Source: Macrothele yani
Lineage: Eukaryota > Arthropoda > Arachnida > Araneae > Macrothelidae
DNA length: 64,000 nt
Direction of reading: 5' to 3'
Assembly: GCA_039090855.1 (NCBI GenBank)
Contig: CM077027.1
Span: forward strand, 105,623,187 to 105,687,186
Notes under the pieces: model-generated
What the model was told of the DNA's origin: nothing
The model's input: only the letters and a program-made list of their open reading frames with translations
Database searches by the model: none
Translations under genes and position numbers: made by a program
In this document: positions 53,781-64,000 of the stretch, piece by piece
Layout: every line of letters starts with the position of its first letter
Numbering within the stretch: position 1 is the first letter of the stretch

Positions 53781-55995
53781 CGCTGCAACTATTAATCCGA
53801 TTTGAAAATTTTTTTCGCATTCGGAAGCTTGAAATATGCAAATGATGATCCCTTATTTCGTTTCCTTTACGATGTACAATTTCGCCGGTAGAGGGCGTAA
53901 ATGCAGATGATGTCGAATTCAAAAATACGTTTTATTCCACATATTTGCTTCTAAACATCCGATTAAAAAAAATTTTTATCATTCGATTCCATTTATGTCG
54001 AAGAGTATTTTAAATGTAGTTACTTTTTCAAATTACGCACAGATGTTCCGCAAGGGGGCGTTAAAGTAAATTAACTTTTTTGCCAATAACTATTTTTCTA
54101 AAACTCCGATTTGAAAAATTTGTTCTTCAGCAGATACATCATCTCATGGAAAATCTTTTGTACATAATTTCAAATTTTTCTTAAAGAATACTTTGGCCAC
54201 CAGGGGGCGTAAGTGTTAATTTTTGCTTCTTATGTCTTTGCCATAAAATCGGAGTTCTAAAATATCGATTAAAAAAATCTTTCATGAACTGATGTCCACT
54301 CACATCGATAAACCTTTTCGGAATATTTTCTTCTTAAAATATTGCACAGTTTCTCCGCCATTAGGCGTAGATGTACATCTTATTTTTGTCAATATCTCTA
54401 CTTCTAGGAGTCCGATTTGAAAAATTCCTTCATTGTTGGATAGTGTTTTCCGTGTGACATGTTTTTCATATAATTTCAAAATTTTCAAGTAATTCATAGA
54501 TTTTCCGCTAGGGGCGTAGCGGTAAATTGGGTTTCCCCTATATCCCTGCTTCTAAATCTCCGATTTGAAAAATTCTTTCTGCACCGGATACAGCACCTGA
54601 TGGGAAATACTTTGCACCTAATTTCTAATTTTTGTAAAAAAAGAGTTTGGCCACCAACGGGTGTAAATCTTAATTGGCGTTTCTGTTGTATTTGCAACAA
54701 AATATGAGCTTCTAAATTATCGATTGAAAAAAAAACGTCGTTTGTTGACCGATACTAGTCATGCCGACAAACCTTTTAGAAACATTTTCTTCTTAAAATA
54801 GTGCATGGTTTCTACGCCAGGGGGCGCAGATGTACATCTTATTTTTGTCAATATCTCTACTTCTAGGAGTCCGATTTGAAAAATTCCTTCTTTGTTGGAT
54901 AGTGTTTCTAGTGTGACATGTGGTTCATATAATTTCAAAATTTATAAGTAATTCATAGACTTTCCGCTAGGGAGCGTAAATGTAAATTGCGTTTCTCCCT
55001 ATATCTCTGCTTCTAAATCTCCGATTTGAAAAATTCTTTCTGCACCGCATACAGCTGCTGATGGGGAATCCTTTGCACATAATTTCTAATTTTTGTAAGA
55101 AATGGTTTGGCCACCAGGTGGCGTAAGTCATAATTTTCGCTTCTGTTGTATTTGCAGCAAAATATGAGCTTCTAAAATCTAGATTGAAAAAAAAATTAGT
55201 TTGTTGACCGATACTACTCATGTTGACAAACCTTCTAGGAAAATTTTTCTTCTTGAAAAAATGCATAGTTTTTACGCCAAGGGGCGTAAATGTATTTCTT
55301 ATTTTTGTCAATATCTCTACTTCTAAGAGTACGATTTGAAAAATTCCTTCTTTGTTGGGTAGTGTTTCCGATGCGAAATGTTTTTCCTGTGAATTCAAAA
55401 TTTTCAAGTATATCATAGACTTTCCGCTAGGGGGCACAAAGTTAAATTGCGTTTTCTGCGTTATTTCTGCGCCTAAAGCTCTGATTTGAAAAAAGATTTC
55501 CTGTATCGCATACAAGACCTGATGGAAAATATTTTTCACATAAATTCTAATGTTTGGTAAAGAATGGTTTAGCCACCAGGGGTAATAAGTGTTAATTTCT
55601 GCTTCTGAAGTATTTGTTGCAAAATCTGGGCTCCTGAAAACTCGACAATTTTTTTTTTCTTGGACTGATACCGGTCATATGGATAAACCTTTTGAGAATA
55701 CTTTCTTCCTAAAATAATGCATGGTTTTCCCACCAGCGGACGTAAAGTCACATCATATTTTTGTCAATATCTCTGTTTCTAAGAGTTCGTAAGCTCACGT
55801 TTCCACCGCCCCGGTGGCGATGGCCTCTGATCATTCGTCCGAACGGGGTCCGGGTTCGAATCCCGGTGAGGCATGGATGTTGTGTTTGTCTTACGGCACT
55901 GGCTCTCTCCCTTCCCTGGAACCAGTGATCCTAAATTAGGGACGGGCGACTGCTTATAGCCCATTGAGTTGCTCACGGTGGTCGCTAAACCTCCA

Positions 55996-56026
<31 letters not shown>

Positions 56027-56100
56027 ACGTTTCCGTTTACAGCAATATCTGAGGGATTAAAAACCCGATTGAAAATCTTCTTTCTTTCGTCAGATCTATT
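53781..56100 (+). repeat. Higher-order satellite array (3 x ~153 = ~460 bases)
   Basis: The core CCGATTTGAAAAATT recurs about every 150 bases. Three monomer types alternate: one followed by CCTTCTTTGTTGG (54,411; 54,872; 55,330), one by CTTTCTGCACCG (54,560; 55,021; 55,481) and one by a GATTGAAAAA..GACCGATAC type (54,720; 55,176; 55,640). Like types are 456-464 bases apart. Each monomer also has a GGGGGCGTAAATG-like block. A SINE interrupts the array at 55,805. Older monomers on the left are less regular. Confidence 0.9.
55805..56020 (+). mobile_element. SINE1 copy, young, with 14-base target duplication
   Basis: AAGCTCACGTTTCC at 55,791-55,804 and again at 56,021-56,034 flanks the element perfectly. 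Body intact from CCGCCCCGGTGGCG to CTCCAATAAAA, with a tail of more than 20 A. The box-A part is shortened (GGCGATGGCC in place of GGCGCAGTGGTCTAAGCG), while box B (GGTTCGAATCCCGG) is perfect. Confidence 0.95.
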
Positions 56101-56219
56101 GCTTTCCATACCGGTTCCATTGACTTTAAATAGCTTTCATAAATTTAATTTGCGTCAGAACGGATTCAAAAGACGTGCTTATTACACCCGAAAATTCCGT
56201 GTCATATTTCTTGTTTTAA

Positions 56220-56600
56220 AGTTCTCGTCAATAGCAGGTAACACCTCATTGGGACGGCGCTCATGAGAAAAAAATTCTCTACGGCTCGCCGTTTTCTTAG
56301 CATCAAAACTGCACTTTAGTAATGGCTTTTATCACATTTAACATCTCGTTCTTGTAATTTATGCAGATTGCAAAGAGATATTGCTACGTTTATGTAAAAC
56401 GTGATAAAATGATGTTCGGCGATAGATTTGGAAAATATATTGTTGGGTGACGATGAAATTACTTATTGTTGCGCCTCTTCATGGGACGGAATGCAAAAAT
56501 GAGATTTCAAAAATGAGATTTACTTCCGTTACCCATTTTCGTTACATTGAAATTTTTTTGCATTGGATTTACTTTGGTGCTATCTGGAAAGATGAATAGC
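56220..56600 (+). repeat. Dispersed repeat R1, distal fragment
   Basis: GCAAAGAGATATTGCTACGT, AAAACGTGATAAAATGATGT and CTTCATGGGACGGAATGC match 11,190-11,320. This is the part of R1 missing from copy 2 at 51.2-52.6 kb, now separated from it by foldback and satellite DNA. Confidence 0.65.
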
Positions 56601-56969
56601 ATCAAAAACTGCTCCGTCTCGTAAGCACAGACAATAACAGGTTTTCGCAACCGTGCGTTAATGATCAATCGTCAGCATTTGTGACGTCACGCAGTTGGTC
56701 AGCGCCGGGGTCCAATTAGATACGAATTAGGCAGATTATTTGACAGTCACCAGATACTAGTTTCCGTTACCCATTTCTGTTGCATCGAATTTTTTAAAAG
56801 GCTTTTACTTTACTTCTCTCGGGAAAGATCAATGTTGATGTCTACAGAAATATCAAAGAGTCAGAGTAAAAATAATGAACGACAACTAAGAATATTTTGC
56901 GAAAAAAAAATAACACGTTCACGCCAAAAATGGCAACCCCGCTGACCGACATGTCAGAGGCGTAGGTTT
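56601..56969. other. No recognisable feature
   Basis: No similarity recognised. Confidence 0.45.
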
Positions 56970-57130
56970 TGCCTACTCGTCTGAGCTGCGCCCAGACGAG
57001 GCGTTAGGACTTTTTTGTTATACGGCACTGGCTGTTTTCCGTATCTGGAAGCAGTGACTCTAAATTAGCGACACCCAACTCTGCGTATAGCTCTTTTATA
57101 TACTTATAGTGGTCGTGAAACACCGAAAAG
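56970..57130 (+). mobile_element. SINE1 3' fragment
   Basis: TATACGGCACTGGCTG, CTGGAAGCAGTGACTCTAAA and TATAGTGGTCGTGAAACACC match the SINE1 3' half, with an A-rich end. Confidence 0.7.
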
Positions 57131-57289
57131 AAAGAAAAGTCCCCAAAAATGCTTGTCTAGAGTGAGCTGCAGATGACATGATTTTCTATAGACCTAATTA
57201 TTATTATTAAACGTACTACGTCTTGCATATACTATACTATTTAGATCCAAATAACGGATATCAGTTTCTTCACTTTTTATTATTATTTT

Positions 57290-57868
57290 TTTTTAATTTT
57301 TTGATTGGGAATTTAACAACCACCATGAAAAACTAAAGAGACTATAAGCAGTCGCAAGTCACTTGTTTAGGGCTACTGGTTCCAGGGAAGAAAGAGAGAG
57401 CCCGAGGGTGGCCTAGTGCGCAACGTTCGTGACTGCCACGGAGAAGACCTCATTTTCGATCCCAGGTAGGTACGAACTCTCGATCCACTGAATATCCGCC
57501 GTGCGTCGTATGGCCACGTTAAGCCGTCGGACTCCGGGTAATGGCCCCCCTGGTAATAAATGAGGGCGTCTTCCTCCCTCTTTCTACTTCGCTTCCGTGG
57601 CACTTTCCTATCGGGCACTGTAGCCCAAATCTCCTAGCTTCCTATTTCTAAGGGTGGTTTAAGACATGGGGTCAGACACTCCCCTCCTAAAATCCTCTAC
57701 ATATAAAGAAAAAAGCATATAAAGAAAGTAAAGAAGGAAGAGAGAGAGAGAGAGAGAGAGCCAGTGCCGCAAGACAAACACAACATCCGTGTTTCACCGG
57801 AATTCGAACCCGGACACATTTCGGACGAATGATCAGAAGCCAGCGCCGAGACCACTGCGCAACCGGGG
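57290..57868 (-). mobile_element. SINE1 copy interrupted by a second SINE
   Basis: The 3' half is at 57,300-57,405 (TTTAACAACCACCATG, GCAGTCGCAAGTCACTTGTT). The 5' half resumes at about 57,740 with AGAGCCAGTGCCGCAAGACA, GGAATTCGAACCCGG and ACCACTGCGCAACCGGGGC. The gap holds another SINE in the opposite orientation. Confidence 0.88.
57406..57740 (+). mobile_element. Second tRNA-derived SINE family (SINE2), nested
   Basis: Box-A-like GAGGGTGGCCTAGTGCGCAA and box-B-like TTTTCGATCCCAGGT are followed by a body unlike SINE1 (CCATTGAATATCCGCCG-like, GGACTCCGGGTAATGGC, CATGGGGTCAGACACTCCCC) and an A-rich tail with AAAGAAAAAAGC. The repeated GAGAGAG on each side is consistent with a target duplication in SINE1. 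Confidence 0.75.
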
Positions 57869-58885
57869 CTGCTCATCACTTTTGATAGTGTGTTAATTAT
57901 ATTTATCTTTTTCAGTATGTTTTTCAATCTTCATATTTAAATAGTGAATGCAGAGATAGATCAAGTGAAGGAATTTGTATATTTAGGACCAGCTATGATC
58001 ACCGGCGTTGCCCGGGTTTAACAAAAAAATACATGAATCATCTTCTGGGCCAGCATTTCCCAGCTTTCCTAAAATTGTGATTAGGACATATTGCTTGGGA
58101 ACATTTAACTCCAATCTGTTCTTGTAATGAAAAAAAAAAGTCAAATAAAACAAACAAAATCTGCAGTTTTTCCAGTACAACTGGCCTAAATAAAGCAGCA
58201 GTCTTTATTGACTGCGAATGTAGAAAATTTGTAATAATTGAAATATCTATATTTTTCTGTCTGTTCTAATCAGCGTAATATACATTTAATTCAAAGTGCA
58301 AGTATGTTTATCCTTGAAGGGTTTTTTATCAAAGATGTTGAGTGTTCTTTTATTAGGAAACAAGATGAAGACGTTCTTGTTTTTACCAACTAGGGAAAGA
58401 CAATCATACAGATGGTCACAGAAAAATCATGAATTTTGAAGGTCGAGTCCAACAACTTTTAACAATTGAACTTGTGTCTTATTGATACTCATGGCAAAAC
58501 TGAGAACAACAGGAAAATTTGAACTTTTAAACTAAAATGGAAGGTGGGATGGAACGATTGCAATGCGTGGAATAAAATCATGGTCTTCAGCGGGGCAAGA
58601 TATTTCCCTATTTTAAATAGGGAAATAACTCGTCATACTGTTTTACTTCCTCTATTTATTCCCTATTTAAATATTTATATTACCCCTATTTATTTCCATA
58701 TATTTTAAACAGTGAAAATGTACCACTGATGAGAGAACGTTCATTTTATAGTGCCACACTAAGTTATGAAAGCTAAGAGTAAAACGGTGACGATTTGCCG
58801 AAACGCAGACAGAAGGATTATTTGAAGTTTGAAGAAAACTTAACCATTTATCTTAAAGTAACCCAAACTACTAAAAAAGAAGGCG
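57869..58885. other. No recognisable feature
   Basis: Contains a short palindrome (TTTCCCTATTTTAAATAGGG, near 58,606). Nothing else. Confidence 0.5.
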
Positions 58886-59640
58886 TGTTGTACAATCATC
58901 ATCAGCAGCAGCATCAAACATATCAATCCACTACTGGATGAAGGTCCCCTCAAGTTTCTTAAACAACAGACTCTCTTGACCCAGTCTCTTCCATGTCACT
59001 ACGGCATTCTTCCGAATTATATTCACATATCTCACACAGGGGTTTCTTGTGGTTCTTTTACTGTCCCCTAGAATCCAGTCAAGCATTTCAGTTGACCAAA
59101 GGTCATCAGTTCTTCTAGCAATATATCCTGCTCATTGCTACTTCAGGATTTTTACCTTGATCATGAAGTAATCCACTCTCGTGGTTTTCCTGATCTATTA
59201 GTTGATCTTCTTATCTTTTCTAGTTGCACCCTCTTTCAGTTGCCTGCAGCCTCTGTATTTCTTTTTATGTCTAAACCTATGTCTCTGATCTATAAGTAAA
59301 AACTAAAAGAATGCACTGATTAAACACTTTTCTTTTAAGACATAAGAGTAAAATTGCTCTTGAAAATTGAACAGATTCTTCCAAACGCCCTCCAACCAAG
59401 TTTTATACATCAATAAATTTTTCCGTCGATGCTTTATATATGTTATCCATGCAGGTAGGTACATATTACCTCAATATTTTTTGCATCAATCGTAAATCTT
59501 CAGTTCTTGTAAAAACATTCTACATCAATTTTCCTTTCTTAAGGCTCATCTTTAATCTCACTTCTTTGCCATTGTTGTTTGCACATTCCTGGATGACATT
59601 CTGCAACATGGAGGCGATGCTTGCAAAAATAACCAAAAAT
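58886..59640 (-). mobile_element. 3' fragment of the 15-kb RTE LINE family
   Basis: ATCATCATCAGCAGCAGCAT (3' tail), TATCAATCCACTACTGGATG, CACTTTTCTTTTAAGACATA and GAAAATTGAACAGATTCTTC match 14,997-15,700 in order. Reading frames are destroyed. Two further pieces near 59,530-59,620 match the RT end (CATTCCTGGATGACATTCTG). Confidence 0.8.
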
Positions 59641-59661
59641 CATGAACTTCCTAAAATTATG

Positions 59662-59666
<5 letters not shown>

Positions 59667-59696
<30 letters not shown>
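59667..59696. repeat. (AC)n microsatellite
   Basis: About fifteen AC dinucleotides at the left edge of a Tc1-like element. Confidence 0.95.
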
Positions 59697-59697
<1 letters not shown>

Positions 59698-59895
59698 GAA
59701 TGGCAATAATATAATGACCAGCCTGTCTTTATGCAATTTGAAGCAACTGCAGAAAACAACGAGGCGGATGAAGGTCATGAAATCGTAAAAATAACACCTG
59801 GTACGGAACTCGGTCAATCAGAAAATATTTTTTGTTTAAATTCCTAATTTTACTCGTATATTCTTTGTTTATCAGAAAACGTTCTTGCTCTTTAG

Positions 59896-61540
59896 ATGGT
59901 AAAAGAAATGCAGTTAAGCGAGTTTGACAAAGGCCAAATTGTAATAGAAAGACGACTGGGTCAGAGCATTTCCGAGGCGGCAGGGCTTGAGGGGTGCTCA
60001 TGGTCAGTCACGCTTACCAGTCGATTTGTAAATATCAGAGTATTAGCAATCAGATCATTACCGAGACTAAATAAGAGCATTACCAATTACCAAATCAGAG
60101 CATTACCAATCAGAGAATTACTGCGGTTGAATCAGAGTATTACTAATTACCAAATCAGAGCATTACCAATCAGAGCATTACCCAGACTGAATGAGAGCAT
60201 AATAATCAGAGCATTACCAATCAGAGAATTACTGAGGTTGAATCAGAGCATTACTAATTACCAAATCAGATCATCACTAATTACCAAATCAGATCATTAC
60301 TAATTACCAAAAGAGAGCGTTACCTATCAGAGCATTACCAATTACCAAATCAGAGCATTACCAATCAGACAATTACTGAGGTTGAATGAGAGCATTACTA
60401 ATTACCAAATCAGATCACTACTAATTACCAAAAGAGAGCGTTACCAAATCAGAGCATTATCAATCAAAGCATTACCGAGACTGAATCAGAGCATTACCAA
60501 TTACCAAATCAGAGCATTACCAAATCAAAGCATTACCAATCAGAGCATTGCCAATTACCAAATTAGAGCATTACCAATTACTAACTCAGAGCATTTCCAA
60601 TTACAAAATCAGAGCATTACCAATTACCAAATTAGAGAATTACCGAATCAAAGCATTACCAACCAGATCATTACCGAGACTGAATCAGAACATAATAATC
60701 ACACCATTACCAAATCAGAACATTACCAATCAGAGCATTACCGAGACGACAGGGCTTGTGGGGTGCTCACGGTCAGTCATGCTTGCCAGTGCTTTCAAAA
60801 AGTCGTCAGAGGGAGGCAAAACCACGAACCTCCGTGTAGGTGTGGTGGGACCACCACTTCTCTTCGATGCTTGAGGTGAGCGAAGGCTATCCTGTATGGT
60901 ACGAGCCAACATACGGGATATTGTGGCTCACCTTACCGGCAATTTGAATGCAGGTGATAGTAGTAATGTGTCACAATACACAGCACACAGAACCTTGATC
61001 AAAATGCGGCTGCGCAGCAGCATGGCACTCCGACTGCCAGCGCCTATACTATGCGCATGCGAGCATCAAAACTGGACCTCGAATGATCGGGGAAAAAGTA
61101 GTTTGGTCGGATGAATTTCGTTTCGTGTTGCACCAAGTGGGCAATCGGACACATGTGCGTCGTTTACCTAGGGAAGTATTGGTTTACGGATGCACCGTGG
61201 AACGAAAACAAGACGGTGGCGGAATCGTAATGCTTTGGACAAATGTTCGACTGGAAAACCTTGGGTCCAATCATTCATGTGTAGTAAATATCTATGACGT
61301 CTTCCACCTACCTAAATATCATTGCCGACGAGGTACATCCTTTCATCACAAAGGCATTCCCCTCTAATAGTGCTTTCTTTTAGCAGGATCATACGCAATG
61401 CCACGCTGTCCGGATTGCTCGATAATGGTTGAATATGATAAAGACTTCCAGATATTGCCATGGCCTCCAAATTCACCATACATCAATCGCATCGAGCACC
61501 TGTGGTTGGTGTTGGAACAGTAAATCAGATCTGCCAGTGG
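59896..61540 (+). pseudogene. Tc1-like transposase split by a minisatellite
   Basis: Starts MVKEMQLSEFDKGQIVIERR then LGQSISEAAGLEGCS, the first DNA-binding motif. After the repeat array the same motif appears again as QSITETTGLVGCSRSVMLAS (about 60,730). Then follow VRANIRDIVAHLTGNLN and NVSQYTAHRTLIKMRLRSSM (second DNA-binding part, about 60,990), VVWSDEFRFVLHQVGNRTHV (first catalytic aspartate, about 61,100) and VERKQDGGGIVMLW. The later DNAPCH-like region (about 61,390) and PYINRIEHLWL-like region (about 61,490) are decayed with stops. Non-functional. Confidence 0.82.
60020..60745 (+). repeat. Minisatellite derived from transposase codons
   Basis: Irregular tandem array of CAGAGCATTACCAAT and CAGAGCATTACCGAGAC-type units mixed with TACCAAAT spacers, about 12-50 bases per larger unit. 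The seed is the transposase segment GTCAGAGCATTTCCGAGGC (GQSISEA) at 59,960. Because many units are multiples of three the frame stays open for long stretches (59,896-60,303; 60,382-60,879). Confidence 0.88.
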
Positions 61541-61795
61541 CTCAGCTATGTAACATACGAGAGTTAAATGATCAAAGGAGAGTTAAATAATACATCGGAG
61601 AAAATACGAAAGTTAAATGTAACATACGAGAGTTAAAGATCAGTTTGTGACGTGTCGGTACCAGATTCCACAATACACCTTTAGAAATGTTGTAGATTTT
61701 TTGCCTTACCGGATAAGAGCTGTTTCTGCCGTACGTAGAGGACCAATAAAACATTAAGCAGATGTTCATAATGTTTTGAATCTTTGGTGTATGAT

Positions 61796-62335
61796 ATATT
61801 TTTTAAATCACCTTTACACTAAGACTTTCAGTCGACAGGAAACCAAGAGTCCACTTCTGGTTCAGTCGACTAAAATAGAAGGGGAATCTAAAATAAAACA
61901 TATTCGGTCCTTAAAGTGCCGTTCTTTTCCCCCACTTTCACCAACATTCGCCATGTGGGAAGATGAAGTAGCAAACGTAATGGCACCAGGAATTTCTAAC
62001 TTTTGGACATAGAAATATTTACGCATTTTGTTTACAGTGGCTAACACTATAATTAATTTTTATTTATTTTTTCCTCCCAGAAAATGATTATAATTTTAGT
62101 CCCACTTAGTTTCTTGGCTCAGTTCTAAGTAGATTTTCTGTTCCTTCCTTTTTTATTTTTTACTTGCAGATTTGGATTTCAGTACGAATATGAAGTTCCT
62201 TTCTGAATAATTTGATCTGGCCCTGGAGAAGGTCTTTGTTTTCCTTGTTTTTATACCACTTTTCTAAATTCGTATGAAGCAAAATAGCTTACTTCATGGT
62301 AAGCAGAAAGGACGCAAGTTCTTTCCCTGTTATCC
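61796..62335. other. No recognisable feature
   Basis: Overlapping open frames on both strands around 61,860-62,010 show no motif I can name. Confidence 0.45.
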
Positions 62336-63902
62336 ACCCAGCAAAAACAGTCTTGCTGGGCCAGCATTGGGCCAGCACTATGTTGCCGCTGCCGAACCGT
62401 TAATAAAATGTCCGGGCGGCCAACAGAAGGGCCAGCAGTTCAGGCCAGCATCTGGCCAACAATTGGCACTCCCATCAGTTGTCATATGCTACAACAGGGC
62501 CATCAGTTATCCATCACAGGTAATAGCTGCCACAAGTGGCTTTTCACCGGCCGTGCAAGCACGTGCTATAAATGATGGCTAGCCTAATGTGGTCCGCTAG
62601 TTTCCCGGCAATCACGTGACGTAACTGATGGCTTGCCGAATCTTGTCCGCAAATTACCCAGTAGTAGCCACAAAAATATATATATATATAAAGGATAACC
62701 GCAGTTTCCCAAAGCTACAACTCCTTTTTTTTTTTCTTGTTACGAAACTTCTGAATTACAGCACTGCGCTGGGGAAATTTTCTCAGTCCTTGGTTCGGTT
62801 GGAAACGAACCAAGGACTGTCAGTGTGGAAGCGAGCGCCCTACAAACTGGACTGATCTGGCTCGCACGAGAGTGGCCTTAAGCTGACTCTCTTTTCAGCG
62901 GAATGTGTAACGAATGGTTCTCTATTTAATTTTACAATATTGCGAGGTATTTTTCATAAATGTCAGTTTTATATAATTCATAAATTTATGTTTTCAACAT
63001 ACGATTGTTTTTTGTTTTTTTTATCTTAATGGAACTTCACTTTTTCAACGACTGTACCAACTTAAAGGCGCTTTCCAAAGTTTCGAGCTGTCCTTGTCGT
63101 CTTGAAAGGCGATTGTTGAATTAATATATTTACCCATTCATGTCACATTCTGTTACATTTTTAACGTTGTATCTTTTCTTTCCGCTGTCCAAAGCTACAT
63201 TTGTTTTAAAGAGGAAAGATATTTTATTTTACTTCTCGTTATTTTTAGAAGTGAATTCCTCCAGTCTTGAGTATTCAACCCATGGATGAGTACATTATAT
63301 CCACATAGCGCTGCTTTTTTTTTTTCAAATAATAGATAAGTTTTGTACTCGTATAATTCTTCTTTTCTTTTTTTTTCAACATAATGCTTTTTAAATATTT
63401 TCCCAGGACTTTTGTTTCAAGCAGTTTTAGTGAATGCTAAAACGAAAGATAACACAGAAATTATTTCTTGTTATTCATGGGAGTGGAGTCTGTATTTTAT
63501 GGCTGTAATCTGTAGCATTTCATGGCTTAATCTGATATCTTTGTCGACGAAGTTGATTCGCCTCTCTACATATGATTTTTCTTTTTTTAACATCCACTAA
63601 AATAACCCGATGGTGATAGCGTCGTCTTCAACTAACTGGTACCACGAGACACACAGCACGTGTTGCTTCTGCGCATGCGCAATTCCGTTGCTTCCACTTG
63701 GTGTTGGGGTTCCATTGGTTGCCAGCTACGGGCTACTAGTAGCACTTGCTTGGTGGCCTGCAATTGACGACGATGCTTCAGGGCCATCAATAGCTGCCAC
63801 CAACGGACCGCTACCGGGCCGTGAGGGGCAGTTTTTAGCCAGCAGTGACCCATCACTGCCAGCTGGTGGCCAGCAGTTTCCCAGCAGTTATGTTTTTGCT
63901 GG
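62336..63902. mobile_element. Non-autonomous DNA transposon with CCCAGCAAAAAC ends
   Basis: Left end CCCAGCAAAAACAGTCTTGC and right end GTTTTTGCTGGG form a 12-base perfect inverted repeat. Inside each end lie several copies of GGCCAGCA/TGCTGGCC-like motifs (62,355-62,460; 63,830-63,885), a subterminal repeat arrangement known from hAT- and P-like transposons as transposase-binding clusters. The middle 1 kb is AT-rich without a transposase. No clear target duplication, so the superfamily is open. Confidence 0.65.
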
Positions 63903-64000
63903 GCAAGACTACGGTGTTCGAGGACGCCTTAGTACTTGAATAACTTACTTTGCTCGCAGCAGGTACTGGCTGTGTCGGCACATGGGTGGACGTTTGTGCA

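Larger units (their letters stand above)
59697..61795 (+). mobile_element. Tc1-like element expanded by an internal minisatellite
   Basis: Left end AATATAATGACCAGCCTGTC; right end, inverse, TTCAAAACATTATGAACATC. Same family as 37,545-39,240, whose non-inserted length would be about 1.2 kb. Most of the extra length is a minisatellite at 60,020-60,745 within the transposase 5' region. Confidence 0.82.

Noticed and set aside
54967..55539. 190-residue open frame on the minus strand
   Set aside because: It lies wholly in the tandem satellite. The repeated protein segments mirror the DNA repeat and differ between units by frame-insensitive changes.
61776..62012. Possible host exon
   Set aside because: Open frames exist on both strands but there is no recognisable protein, no convincing splice context and no neighbouring exon.
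63412..63600. Short open frame inside the CCCAGCAAAAAC transposon
   Set aside because: 62 codons, hydrophobic composition typical of AT-rich random sequence, no transposase motif.

Overview
The window is eukaryotic, non-coding and dominated by repeats. I found no intact host gene, and every protein-like stretch is a mobile-element gene or a broken multi-copy gene. The mix (many Tc1 and mariner transposons, RTE-, jockey- and Penelope-type retroelements, tRNA-derived SINEs, satellite and foldback elements) suggests an arthropod or related invertebrate. The species cannot be read from the sequence. Nearly all transposase genes carry stops or frameshifts, so most of the DNA is a layered fossil record. 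A few insertions look young because they keep clean target-site duplications.

Layout. 1-1,560: satellite array carrying a SINE. 2.4-4.9 kb: triplicated and solo Tc1 ends and an AT-rich hairpin element. 6.5-7.5 kb: broken multi-copy gene. 7.8-9.2 kb: Tc1 element and SINE. 9.4-12.4 kb: foldback element, dispersed repeat R1 and a mariner-like pseudogene. 12.4-14.1 kb: Penelope-like element between inverted copies that carry hammerhead-ribozyme-like motifs. 15.0-17.6 kb: RTE-type LINE, minus strand. 18.0-23.2 kb: two Tc1 elements, each interrupted by another. 24.5-26.4 kb: SINEs and a Tc1 fossil. 27.4-31.3 kb: four abutting transposons. 32.3-33.7 kb: pseudogene of a nuclease-like multi-copy family. 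34.2-36.9 kb: poly(A)/histone-type stem-loop array, jockey-like LINE and a mariner. 37.5-39.2 kb: Tc1 holding an inverted-repeat SINE-like insertion. 39.3-42.8 kb: LINE fragments. 42.8-43.4 kb: direct repeats with a tRNA-like core. 43.46-49.90 kb: a complete LTR element with 2.73-kb LTRs, a 962-bp interior and a 4-bp target duplication. 51.2-53.5 kb: second R1 copy holding a TTAA-flanked element, then a second foldback copy. 53.8-56.1 kb: higher-order satellite, opposite in orientation to 1-1,560. 57-59.7 kb: nested SINEs and a LINE 3' end. 59.7-61.8 kb: Tc1 whose transposase reading frame has grown a minisatellite. 62.3-63.9 kb: non-autonomous DNA transposon with CCCAGCAAAAAC ends.

The parts do not work together as a pathway. 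The main value is comparative: several families occur twice or more in the window, so empty sites, nesting order and insertion boundaries can be read directly. The most notable items are the very long-LTR non-autonomous element, the tandem histone-type stem-loops after the jockey LINE, the hammerhead-like motifs of the Penelope element, the inverted SINE-like dimer, and the minisatellite grown from transposase codons.
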